Source: CAVTND01 sp963735955
GTDB taxonomy: Bacteria > Pseudomonadota > Gammaproteobacteria > Burkholderiales > Burkholderiaceae_F
DNA length: 64,000 nucleotides
Direction of reading: 5' to 3'
Assembly: GCA_963735955.1 (NCBI GenBank)
Contig: CAVTND010000017.1
Location: forward strand, 1-64,000
Shown here: positions 56,681 through 64,000 of the stretch, one piece after another
Numbering within the stretch: position 1 is the stretch's first letter
How the letters are laid out: each line of letters begins with the position of its first letter
The notes under the pieces: model-generated
What the model was told of the DNA's origin: nothing
The model's input: only the letters and a program-made list of their open reading frames with translations
The model's database searches: none
Made by a program: the position numbers and the translations under genes

Positions 56681-59047
56681 CTAGAATCCCGCCCCGATCT
56701 GGAATTGGAACGCCTGCAGTCGGTCAAACGGCTTGTCGTTGAACGGTATTGCGTAAGACAGCCTGAGCGGCCCCATCGGCGACAACCATGATATGCCGAC
56801 GCCAAACGAGTAGCGCAGCTGTCCGAGATCGATATTCTCGTTGACGTAGCTAAGCTGTCCGTTACAGGTCAAACCTACCAGCGGCACGCTGCAAGTGGGA
56901 ATCTGGCCCCAAACCCAGCCGGTGTCGACAAACACGCTCGCGCGCAGGGTTCGATCGCCGCCGGTCAGCGGGACATAGGCTTCAATGGTGGCGTTCAGGC
57001 GTCGATTGCCGCCCAGCGGCTGGTCGTAGATATCGCGCGGACCGAGCGAAGCCGTTTCGTAGCCGCGCACGCTGCCGATGCCGCCCGCATAGAAATTCTT
57101 GAAGAACGGAAACGGCTGTTCGCTGTAGTAAGCGTTCCCGAAGCCCAGTTCGCCGCTGAACGAAAGCGCCAGCCAGCGGGCGACCGGCCAGAACGTGCGG
57201 TACTGATAGGTAAGCCGGTAATACTGCAGGTCGAGTACCGGCAGCCCGATTTCGCCATAGGCGCGCTGAAACGTGCCGCGGGTCGGCGCCAGCAGATTGT
57301 CCCGGCTGTCACGCGACCAGCCGACCGTCAAGGCAAGCGCGTCCGAGCTCGAACCGAATGCGTTCACGTACTCGATGTAGCGTGGCGGCGAAGCAGCCGT
57401 CAGGTCGATCGACGTTCCCTCCCAGCGCAGACCGAAGAACACCCGATCGTATTCAGTGAATGGCACGCCAAAATTCACGCCGGCGCCGTGGGTCGAGTAA
57501 CCGACGCTCGAAAGCCCCAATTCGGCCAGGTTCGAATCACGATAGAAGAGCTCGATGGTTCGGCTCACGCCTTCGGTCGTTACGTAGGGATCAGTGTGAG
57601 TGATCGCAAAGACCGTGTTCGACGAACTCGTGTTGATGTCGAGCGACATCGCGTTACCGGAGCCGAACAGGTTCTGCTGCGACAATGAAGCGCTTAGCAC
57701 CAGGCCCTCGCTGCTCGAGTAGCCGGCACCAAACTGGACGTTGCCGGTGGGCTTTTCCTTGACCGTCAGGTTGACATCAACCTGATCCGGCGCCGTCGGC
57801 ACGGCCGGCGTATCGATCGTGACCGATTCAAAATAGCCGAGGCGATCTATGCGGTCACGCGACAACTTGACCCGGTCCGAGTCAAACCATGCAGACTCGT
57901 ACTGCCGGACTTCGCGCCTGATCACCTCGTCACGGGTGCGCGTATTACCGGCGATATTGACTCGTCGCACGTACACGCGCCGGCCCGGATCCACCACTAT
58001 GTTGAACGCAACCTGCAGCTTCTCCCGATTTGGCTCCGGCACCGGATTGGCAGTGGCAAAGGCATAACCGAGGGTGCTCATGCGATCAGTGATGCGCTTG
58101 GCGATGGCATTGATCCGTTCGGCGTTGAAGACATCGCCCGGAACAACGTCAATCAGGACCTTCAGTTCCTCGTCGAGTCCCAGCAATTCGCCGGTGATCC
58201 GGACGTCCGACACCGTATAGCGCTCGCCCTCGAATATGTTGATCGTGACGAAGATGTCCTGCTTGTCGGGCGTGATCGAGACTTGCACCGATTCGATGCG
58301 GAAGTCCAGGAAGCCGCGATTCATGTAATACGAGCGCAGCGACTCGAGGTCGGCGCCGAGCTTCTGCCTCGAGTACTGGTCCCGCTTCGTGTACCAGGAA
58401 ATCCAGTTGGGCGTCGACAACTCCATCTGGCCGCGCAAGGTACCGTCGCTGAAGATCTTGTTGCCGGTGAAGTTGATCGACCGGATCTTGGCGATGTTGC
58501 CTTCTTCGACGACGATCGCGATATTGACGCGGTTGCGCTCGATCGGCGTCACCGTCGTCTTGATCTCGACGCCATACAGGCCGCGCGACAGATACTGCCG
58601 ACGCAACTCCTGCTCGGCGCGTTCAAGCAAGGATCGATCAAAGATTCGGCCCTCGGCGAGTCCGACCTCGCGCAGGGACTTGTTCACCTGTTCCTTGTCG
58701 AACTCTTTGACGCCGCTGACATCGACTGCGGCGATCGCCGGTCGCTCTTCGACTATGACGACCAGGACGTCGCCCTCAACCTCCAGACGCACATCCTTGA
58801 ACAGGCCGCTGGCGAACAGTGCACGGATCGCCTGGGTACCCTTCTGGGGGTCGAAGCGCTCGCCCACGCGCACCGGCAAGTAGCTGAAGACGGTACCGGC
58901 CTCGGTGCGCTGAATACCTTCGACCCGAATGTCCTTGACCACGAACTCCTGCGCCTGGGTCGTTATCGCCCAGGCCGCTAGGACCGCGGCAACGCCGGCG
59001 CGCAGCGTTGCGCGAACGTCGCGCTTAAATGTCACGCGTCGCGCCAC
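56681..59047 (-). CDS. bamA: Outer membrane protein assembly factor BamA
   Basis: This 788-residue protein has a signal peptide (GVAAVLAAWAITTQAQE), five POTRA domains starting FVVKDIRVEGIQRTEAGTVFSYLPV, and a 16-strand barrel. The loop 6 motif is present as IGSVRGYETASLGPRD, and the C-terminal strand ends in Phe (FQIGAGF), as expected for an outer membrane protein. It inserts beta-barrel proteins. The start is GTG. It is between rseP and skp. Intact. Confidence 0.96.
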   Translation of the reverse strand: MARRVTFKRDVRATLRAGVAAVLAAWAITTQAQEFVVKDIRVEGIQRTEAGTVFSYLPVRVGERFDPQKGTQAIRALFASGLFKDVRLEVEGDVLVVIVEERPAIAAVDVSGVKEFDKEQVNKSLREVGLAEGRIFDRSLLERAEQELRRQYLSRGLYGVEIKTTVTPIERNRVNIAIVVEEGNIAKIRSINFTGNKIFSDGTLRGQMELSTPNWISWYTKRDQYSRQKLGADLESLRSYYMNRGFLDFRIESVQVSITPDKQDIFVTINIFEGERYTVSDVRITGELLGLDEELKVLIDVVPGDVFNAERINAIAKRITDRMSTLGYAFATANPVPEPNREKLQVAFNIVVDPGRRVYVRRVNIAGNTRTRDEVIRREVRQYESAWFDSDRVKLSRDRIDRLGYFESVTIDTPAVPTAPDQVDVNLTVKEKPTGNVQFGAGYSSSEGLVLSASLSQQNLFGSGNAMSLDINTSSSNTVFAITHTDPYVTTEGVSRTIELFYRDSNLAELGLSSVGYSTHGAGVNFGVPFTEYDRVFFGLRWEGTSIDLTAASPPRYIEYVNAFGSSSDALALTVGWSRDSRDNLLAPTRGTFQRAYGEIGLPVLDLQYYRLTYQYRTFWPVARWLALSFSGELGFGNAYYSEQPFPFFKNFYAGGIGSVRGYETASLGPRDIYDQPLGGNRRLNATIEAYVPLTGGDRTLRASVFVDTGWVWGQIPTCSVPLVGLTCNGQLSYVNENIDLGQLRYSFGVGISWLSPMGPLRLSYAIPFNDKPFDRLQAFQFQIGAGF

Positions 59048-59095
59048 CTTAGTTTTCGATCATTGAGGGGACAAGCGGGATCGGGACAGCAGGAA

Positions 59096-60439
59096 TCAGG
59101 ACAGCAGCCGTATGAAATCGTTATAAAGCGCCAGCAGGGTCAGCAGGCCCAGCAGCGCCACACCGGCGCGCTGCCCCCACTCGACGACCCAGTCTGCTGG
59201 CGGGCTGCCCTTGAGGATCTCGATCAAATAATACAGTAAGTGTCCTCCATCGAGCATCGGAATCGGCAACAGGTTGAGTACCGCGAGGCTGATTGAAACA
59301 AGAGCGAGAAAACTCAGAAATGCGGCCATCCCGATGCGCGCGGTCTGGCCGGCGTAGTCGGCGATCGTGATCGGCCCGGACAGATTCTTCCAGGAGGCTT
59401 CGCCGCTAATCATCTTGCCGAGCATCTGCAAGGAAAAGATTGACGTTTCCCAGGTCTTGGCCACTGCCAGTCCGACGCTCTCGATCGGCCCGTACTGAAC
59501 CTTGATGAGTGGCGGGCGCTCGCCGATTTCGGCGCCGATCCGGCCGACCGTGCTGCCCTTGTCTTCAGCGGCGGCCGGCGTAACCCACAAGCGCACGATT
59601 CCACCCTCGCGTTCGACCGTGAACTCGAGGGCTCGGCCCGCATTGGCCCGAATCAGTTCGATCAGAGAGCGCGCGGAATCGACACGGCGGCCGTCGACTT
59701 CGCGCACGGTGTCGCCACTGCGCAAGCCGGCCTGGGCGGCGGCGCCAGCATCCAGCACACGCGCGATTCGTGCCGGCCCACTGTGCAAGGCAAGTCCGAG
59801 CCGGCCGATGAGATCGCCGTCAAGATCGGCCTTGCCGCCGGCGTCCAGGCTCAGGGCACGCCTGCGACCATCGGCACCATCGACTTCAAGCTTGACGCTG
59901 CCGCCATCGACGACCTTCTGAAGAAGGCGCCAACGAAACTCGTTCCAGGACCTGACTTGTTCACCATCGACATCAATCACTGTGTCGCCCGCCTCGACCC
60001 CAGCACGCGCTGCTGCGGTGGCTGCCGGCGGTGCGCCGAGTATCGCCTTGGGTTCAAGTACTCCGGCCACACTGAGCAGCCAGTAGACCGCTATCGCAAG
60101 CAGCAGATTCGCGGCCGGGCCGGCGAGCACAATCGCAATGCGTTTGCCAACCGACTGGCGATTGAAAGCGCGCGGCAGATCTTCGCGCGCAATCGCACCA
60201 ACGTCCGGATCGCGTTCATCCAGCATGCGGACGTATCCGCCCAGAGGAACGGCGGCGAGCACCCATTCCGTGCGGTCGGCGCCCCGGATCCAGCGCAACA
60301 AGGGGCGGCCAAACCCGATTGAAAACCGCAGCACCTTGACATTGCAGCGCCGCGCGACCCAGTAGTGACCCAGCTCGTGGATCACGATCAGGACCCCGAG
60401 TGTCAGCAGGAACGCGGCGATCGTCGACAGCAGGTTCAC
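59096..60439 (-). CDS. rseP: Site-2 protease RseP
   Basis: This 447-residue membrane metalloprotease has the zinc motif HELGHYWVARRC near residue 21, two PDZ domains (about 125-200 and 215-285, with AGVEAGDTVIDVDGEQV and AGLRSGDTVREVDGRRV) and a C-terminal LNLLPIPMLDGGHLLYYLIE with the third zinc ligand. It cleaves anti-sigma factor RseA and signal peptide remnants. GTG 60439 with GAGGAA upstream is chosen; the longer frame runs over dxr. Intact. Confidence 0.94.
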   Translation of the reverse strand: MNLLSTIAAFLLTLGVLIVIHELGHYWVARRCNVKVLRFSIGFGRPLLRWIRGADRTEWVLAAVPLGGYVRMLDERDPDVGAIAREDLPRAFNRQSVGKRIAIVLAGPAANLLLAIAVYWLLSVAGVLEPKAILGAPPAATAAARAGVEAGDTVIDVDGEQVRSWNEFRWRLLQKVVDGGSVKLEVDGADGRRRALSLDAGGKADLDGDLIGRLGLALHSGPARIARVLDAGAAAQAGLRSGDTVREVDGRRVDSARSLIELIRANAGRALEFTVEREGGIVRLWVTPAAAEDKGSTVGRIGAEIGERPPLIKVQYGPIESVGLAVAKTWETSIFSLQMLGKMISGEASWKNLSGPITIADYAGQTARIGMAAFLSFLALVSISLAVLNLLPIPMLDGGHLLYYLIEILKGSPPADWVVEWGQRAGVALLGLLTLLALYNDFIRLLS

Positions 60440-60446
60440 GTGTTCC

Positions 60447-61610
60447 TCAGGCCCGTACCGCGATGGCGTTCGAGGCGCTGGCGCGCGCGCGGCGGTCGAT
60501 TTCGAGCACATCATCGATGCTCGACGGCGCCGGTTCGACACAGGACTCCAGCACATTTTCGATGGTCGGCGCGATGTCGGTGAAACGAAGGCGCCCCGCG
60601 AGGAAGGCGTCAACCGCGACTTCGTTGGCGGCGTTCAGCACCGCGCTGGCGCCGCCGCCGGCACGCAGGGCTTCATATGCATACTCGAGGCAAGGGAATC
60701 GTGCGCGATCCGGAGTTTCGAAACTCAGATCGCCGAGTCGCGAAAAGTCGAGCGGACGCGCACCGCTCGCAATCCGGTCAGGCCAGGCAAGCGCATAGGC
60801 AATCGGCGTTCGCATGTCGGGCGTGCCCATCTGCGCCAGCACTGACCCATCCGGAAACGCCACCATGGAGTGAATCACGCTCTGCGGATGAATGACGACA
60901 TCGATGCGGTCGGCCGGAAGGCCGAACAACCAGCTCGCCTCGATGACCTCAAGTCCCTTGTTCATCAGCGTTGCCGAATCCACGGAAATTTTCCGCCCCA
61001 TGACCCAGTTTGGGTGTGCACAGGCCTCGTCCGGTGTGACCGTTTCAAGATCCCTCCGGGTACGGAAAGGCCCGCCTGATGCGGTCAGCAAGAGGCGCGC
61101 CTGCGCGCGCTGGCGCTCGGCGACGCCACCAAGGCACTGGTGAATGGCGCTGTGCTCGCTGTCGACCGGCACGATCTCCCCGCCGCCATCCCGGATCGCC
61201 TTCATCAGCAGCGCACCCGCGCAGACGACTGATTCCTTGTTGGCAAGCAATAGCCGCTTGCCCGCGCGTGCCGCCGCCAGGGTCGGAACCAGGCCGGCTG
61301 CCCCTACGATCGCGGCGAGAACGGTGTCTGTCTCCGGCGCCGAGGCGACTTCGGCCAATGCGTCCCGTCCGGCCAGGGCGATTGTCGACAGCCCACGAGC
61401 GCGCAGCGCGGCGCGCAACTCGGCCTCACGCGCGGCGTCACCAATGACAGCAAACCGCGGACGAACGCGCGCTGCCAGATCGGCCAAGGCTTCAGGCTTG
61501 GACTGGGCAGTCAGCGCATGGATCCGGAAGCGCGTCGGATGCAGCTCGATAACATCGAGCGCACTTGCTCCGATCGAACCTGTGGCTCCCAGAACGGTCA
61601 CCGCTTGCAT
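60447..61610 (-). CDS. dxr: 1-deoxy-D-xylulose 5-phosphate reductoisomerase
   Basis: This 387-residue MEP-pathway enzyme has the NADPH motif VTVLGATGSIGASALDVI, LLANKESVVCAGALLM, VDSEHSAIHQCL with the metal-binding Asp and Glu, TASGGPFR, and HPNWVMGRKISVDSATLMNKGLE. It makes 2-C-methylerythritol 4-phosphate and so feeds the UppS and Hpn isoprenoid routes in this window. It abuts cdsA with a one-base overlap. Intact. Confidence 0.96.
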   Translation of the reverse strand: MQAVTVLGATGSIGASALDVIELHPTRFRIHALTAQSKPEALADLAARVRPRFAVIGDAAREAELRAALRARGLSTIALAGRDALAEVASAPETDTVLAAIVGAAGLVPTLAAARAGKRLLLANKESVVCAGALLMKAIRDGGGEIVPVDSEHSAIHQCLGGVAERQRAQARLLLTASGGPFRTRRDLETVTPDEACAHPNWVMGRKISVDSATLMNKGLEVIEASWLFGLPADRIDVVIHPQSVIHSMVAFPDGSVLAQMGTPDMRTPIAYALAWPDRIASGARPLDFSRLGDLSFETPDRARFPCLEYAYEALRAGGGASAVLNAANEVAVDAFLAGRLRFTDIAPTIENVLESCVEPAPSSIDDVLEIDRRARASASNAIAVRA

Positions 61611-62443
61611 CAGCGTCCCCAGGCTTCGAACACCACGGCGAGTGGCAGTGCCGGGATCAATGCATCAATGCGATCAAGGAAACCGCCGTGACCCGGCAGC
61701 AGGCGGCTGCTGTCCTTTACTCCGGCACGGCGTTTCAGGAGACTTTCGAACAAGTCGCCGGCCACCGACGCTGCCACGAGTACGGACAAAAGGAGCAAAG
61801 CCACGGGGACACCAAGGTCCCTGAAAAGTCGATTCGACACGAAGGGCAAGTCAGGTACAAACACCCACGCAAGCAGTGCTGCACCGAGTACACCAAGAAC
61901 GGCACCATAAAGTCCCGCCCAGGTCTTGCCCGGACTGATGTTTGGCGCAAGCTTGCGCTTGCCGAACGCCCGCCCGACAAAATACGCGGCGATATCGGCG
62001 ATCCAGACCAAGGCAAGAACCGACAACATTGGAACAGCACCTTGATCGAGAAAGTGCATCACCGCAAACCAGGCGGCAGCCATCAGTACGACTGCCAGAC
62101 TCAATCCCGCGAGCGGCGACAATGCCGGCAGGCGCGGTGCGTCCTTACCGCCCAGCATCAGAGCCAGCACCAGCCAGGTCAACGACGCCACCACCGCACT
62201 CGGCAGGACAGCGGATTCGAGCAGCGGAGCGCGCACCAACGCCAATGCGAAAAGTGCGATTCCCAGCAGACTCGCGATCGTCATTGCGACCAACTTCGAC
62301 CAGCCTGCCAGTCGCAACCACTCCGACAGCGCAATGCCCAGGAACATCGTCACGATCGCGGCAAACGCGAGCCTTGACCACGCCAGGGCTGTCACCAGCA
62401 GGGCGAGCAACACGACAGCCGTCACGATGCGCTGTGCAAGCAT
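61610..62443 (-). CDS. cdsA: Phosphatidate cytidylyltransferase
   Basis: This 277-residue polytopic protein has about seven membrane segments and the CDP-diglyceride synthetase signature SLLKRRAGVKDSSRLLPGHGG followed by FLDRIDALIPALP. It makes CDP-diacylglycerol for phospholipid synthesis. It lies between uppS and dxr in the standard order. Intact. Confidence 0.94.
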   Translation of the reverse strand: MLAQRIVTAVVLLALLVTALAWSRLAFAAIVTMFLGIALSEWLRLAGWSKLVAMTIASLLGIALFALALVRAPLLESAVLPSAVVASLTWLVLALMLGGKDAPRLPALSPLAGLSLAVVLMAAAWFAVMHFLDQGAVPMLSVLALVWIADIAAYFVGRAFGKRKLAPNISPGKTWAGLYGAVLGVLGAALLAWVFVPDLPFVSNRLFRDLGVPVALLLLSVLVAASVAGDLFESLLKRRAGVKDSSRLLPGHGGFLDRIDALIPALPLAVVFEAWGR

Positions 62444-62449
62444 CTGGCC

Positions 62450-63179
62450 CTATGCCGCATCCGGCACGTCGGCCGTGGTCAGTTGTTCGCCGGTCATGCC
62501 GAATCGGCGCTGACGTCCGGCGAACCAGGCAAGCGCTGTATCCAGCTCATTCACACCGAAGTCCGGCCAAAGCACATCACTGAACCACAACTCGGCATAC
62601 GCCAGTTGCCACAGCAGAAAATTGCTGAGCCGCCGTTCACCGCCGGTGCGGATCAGTAGATCAGGGTCCGGCGCGAACGCCAGCGCGAGATGAGGCGCGA
62701 GGTCGGCCTCCTCAAAGCGAAGGAAGGTCTTCGACGGCGAGGTCGCGTGGACCGCCCGACTCGCTGCCTGAGCGATGTCCCACCGCCCTCCGTAATTGGC
62801 GCATATCGTCAGCTGCAGGCGCTGGTTGTGTTGTGTGATGCGCTCCGTTTCGGCGATCAGGCGCCGCAGCTCAAGATCGAACGCAAACAGATCTCCAATC
62901 ACGCGCAGGCGAACACCATGCTCGATCAGCTTTCCAGTCTCGCGCTGCAGGGCGAGCACGAACTGTCGCATCAGCGTGGAAACTTCGTCGGCCGGCCGCC
63001 GCCAGTTTTCGGAGCTGAAGGCGAACAGCGTCAGGTACTCGATACCGCGATCGCCGCAGGCCTCCACCATATTGCGAACAGTGTCGACGCCACGCGCATG
63101 CCCGGCGGTGCGCGGCAGTGCCTCGCGCCTTGGCCCAGCGCCCGTTGCCGTCCATGATGACGGCCACATGGCGCGGCAA
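62450..63179 (-). CDS. uppS: Undecaprenyl diphosphate synthase, frameshifted
   Basis: The protein has PRHVAVIMDGNGRWAK with the catalytic Asp, AFSSENWRRPADEV, TICANYGGRWDIAQA and the C-terminal LLIRTGGERRLSNFLLWQLAYAELWF. It makes the C55 lipid carrier for peptidoglycan. One extra G near 63126 breaks the frame; repair gives WAKREALPRTAGHARG. The start is unsure: TTG 63179 leaves almost no N-terminal extension, so GTG 63225 plus a second small error is plausible. It follows frr. Confidence 0.88.
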
Positions 63180-63248
63180 CTGGGCCGCGACGACGTGGAG
63201 GAACCGGGCGTGATTCTGACGCCACGGCGAGGGCGATGCCGACCGCCG

Positions 63249-63809
63249 TCAGACGGTCAGCACCTCCTTTTCCTTTTCCGCGACCATCTTGTCGATGTCG
63301 GCCACGTACCGGTCGGTCAGCTTCTGCACGCGTCCTCCGCGCGGCGATCATCGTCTTCCGAGATCTCCTTGGCCTTCAGCATTTCCTTGACGTGATGATT
63401 GGCATCGCGCCGAAGGTTGCGGACCGCCACCTTCGCGGTCTCGCCCTCGTGCTTGACCACCTTGACCAGTTCCTTGCGCCGCTGTTCGGTCAGCGCCGGC
63501 ATCGGGACCCGAACGATGTCGCCCTGGGTAGCCGGGTTCAGCCCGAGATCCGAGTCGCGGATGGCCTTTTCCACAACCGGCACCATCTTCTTTTCCCACG
63601 GCTGGATCGTGATCGTGCGCGCATCGCCGAGGCCAACCTGCGCAACCTGGGCGAGCGGCACCATCGAGCCGTAGTAGTCGACCTGGATGTGGTCGAGCAG
63701 GCCGGTGTGTGCGCGGCCGGTGCGAATCTTCGTCAAGATCGGCCTTGAGCGCCTCGACCGATTTCAACATCTTCTGCTCGGTCGACTTCTGGATTTCGGC
63801 GATGTTCAT
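63249..63809 (-). CDS. frr: Ribosome recycling factor, two frameshifts
   Basis: The rebuilt protein of about 186 residues reads MNIAEIQKSTEQKMLKSVEALKADL, then TKIRTGRAHTGLLDHI, YYGSMVPLAQVAQVGLGDAR, QGDIVRVPMPALTEQRRKELVK, NLRRDANHHVKEMLKAKEISEDD, and ends VADIDKMVAEKEKEVLTV. It splits post-termination ribosomes with EF-G. An extra G near 63735 and a missing base near 63330 interrupt it. As an essential gene it is strong evidence that these are sequence errors. Confidence 0.92.
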
Positions 63810-63827
63810 GTCGGCCTCCCGCGCTCC

Positions 63828-64000
63828 TCAGACGTGGACCAGTGTGCCTTCGTCGTCGCCTCGAACGACGCGACCGAGGGCGCCCGGCTTGGTGATGTTG
63901 AATACCTTGATCGGCAGGCGCTGGTCGCGGCACAGGGCAAACGCCGTCGCGTCCATGATCTGCAGGTTCCTCGCCAGCGCTTCGTCAAACGTGATCGTTG
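63828..64000 (-). CDS. pyrH: Uridylate kinase, C-terminal part
   Basis: The frame is open to the right window edge, and only the last 56 residues are seen: TITFDEALARNLQIMDATAF, CRDQRLPIKVFNI, GALGRVVRGDDEGTLV. These are the conserved end of bacterial UMP kinase, which phosphorylates UMP to UDP. It stands directly before frr, as in most bacteria. Confidence 0.93.
   Translation of the reverse strand, partial: TITFDEALARNLQIMDATAFALCRDQRLPIKVFNITKPGALGRVVRGDDEGTLVHV

Noticed and set aside
59096..60613. Longer rseP start at 60,613
   Set aside because: It would overlap dxr by over 160 bases and its extra residues are antisense-like; GTG 60,439 has a ribosome site and gives the normal N terminus.

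Overview
The window is GC-rich, gene-dense DNA from a betaproteobacterium, most likely Burkholderiales-like. The evidence is gene order. On the minus strand it carries tRNA-Leu, tig, clpP, clpX, lon, hupB, tRNA-Val, tRNA-Asp, ppiD, and also pyrH, frr, uppS, cdsA, dxr, rseP, bamA, skp, lpxD, fabZ, lpxA, lpxB, rnhB, rlmB. It also has hpnCDE, a divergent ppsA/ppsR pair and OmpR/EnvZ. No rRNA, CRISPR array, prophage or complete insertion sequence is visible, and no stretch over 300 bases lacks a gene or a described element.

Layout. 1-6.5 kb is accessory: the end of a c-type cytochrome, three small NTF2/SnoaL-fold proteins, two SAM methyltransferases, an RDD membrane protein, an NAD-dependent epimerase, a RidA-like protein and a GNAT acetyltransferase. 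6.5-13.2 kb pairs a fused 5-oxoprolinase/hydantoinase (minus) with a divergent TRAP transporter. 13.3-18.5 kb holds a DadA-type dehydrogenase, NAD(P)HX repair, a ybbA/tesA divergent pair and mnmH. 18.5-27.6 kb is the folding and proteolysis block with three tRNAs. 27.7-30.9 kb is hpnCDE for squalene. 30.9-43.1 kb holds radA, alr, lplT, a family 4 UDG, rimI, tsaB, a DUF1501/DUF1800 pair, a PEQR-repeat periplasmic protein, ompR/envZ and terC. 43.2-51.2 kb has an exonuclease, a CBS/DUF294 signalling protein, an unlisted 36-residue membrane peptide, an SPFH/NfeD pair, ppsA/ppsR and a lipoprotein. 51.2-64 kb is the envelope cluster (lipid A, BamA, RseP, isoprenoid and CDP-diacylglycerol synthesis) joined to frr and pyrH.

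Sequence quality matters here. About fifteen genes, including near-essential ones (frr, uppS, radA, ppsA), carry one-base frameshifts. Where I could rebuild the frame, removing a single extra base usually restored a family-typical protein. I read most of these as consensus errors in a poorly polished (probably metagenomic long-read) assembly, not gene decay. The coordinates given are for the reconstructed genes. Errors are densest at 12.8-17.4 and 19.5-20.4 kb.

The most unusual structures are three. A 280-bp MITE-like element with near-perfect terminal inverted repeats sits between tig and clpP. Two tandem 113-bp units lie between hpnC and hpnD; each is a small stop/start-overlapped ORF that begins like HpnD and contains a terminator-like hairpin. 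A palindrome-rich, in-frame insertion lies inside the oxoprolinase gene.
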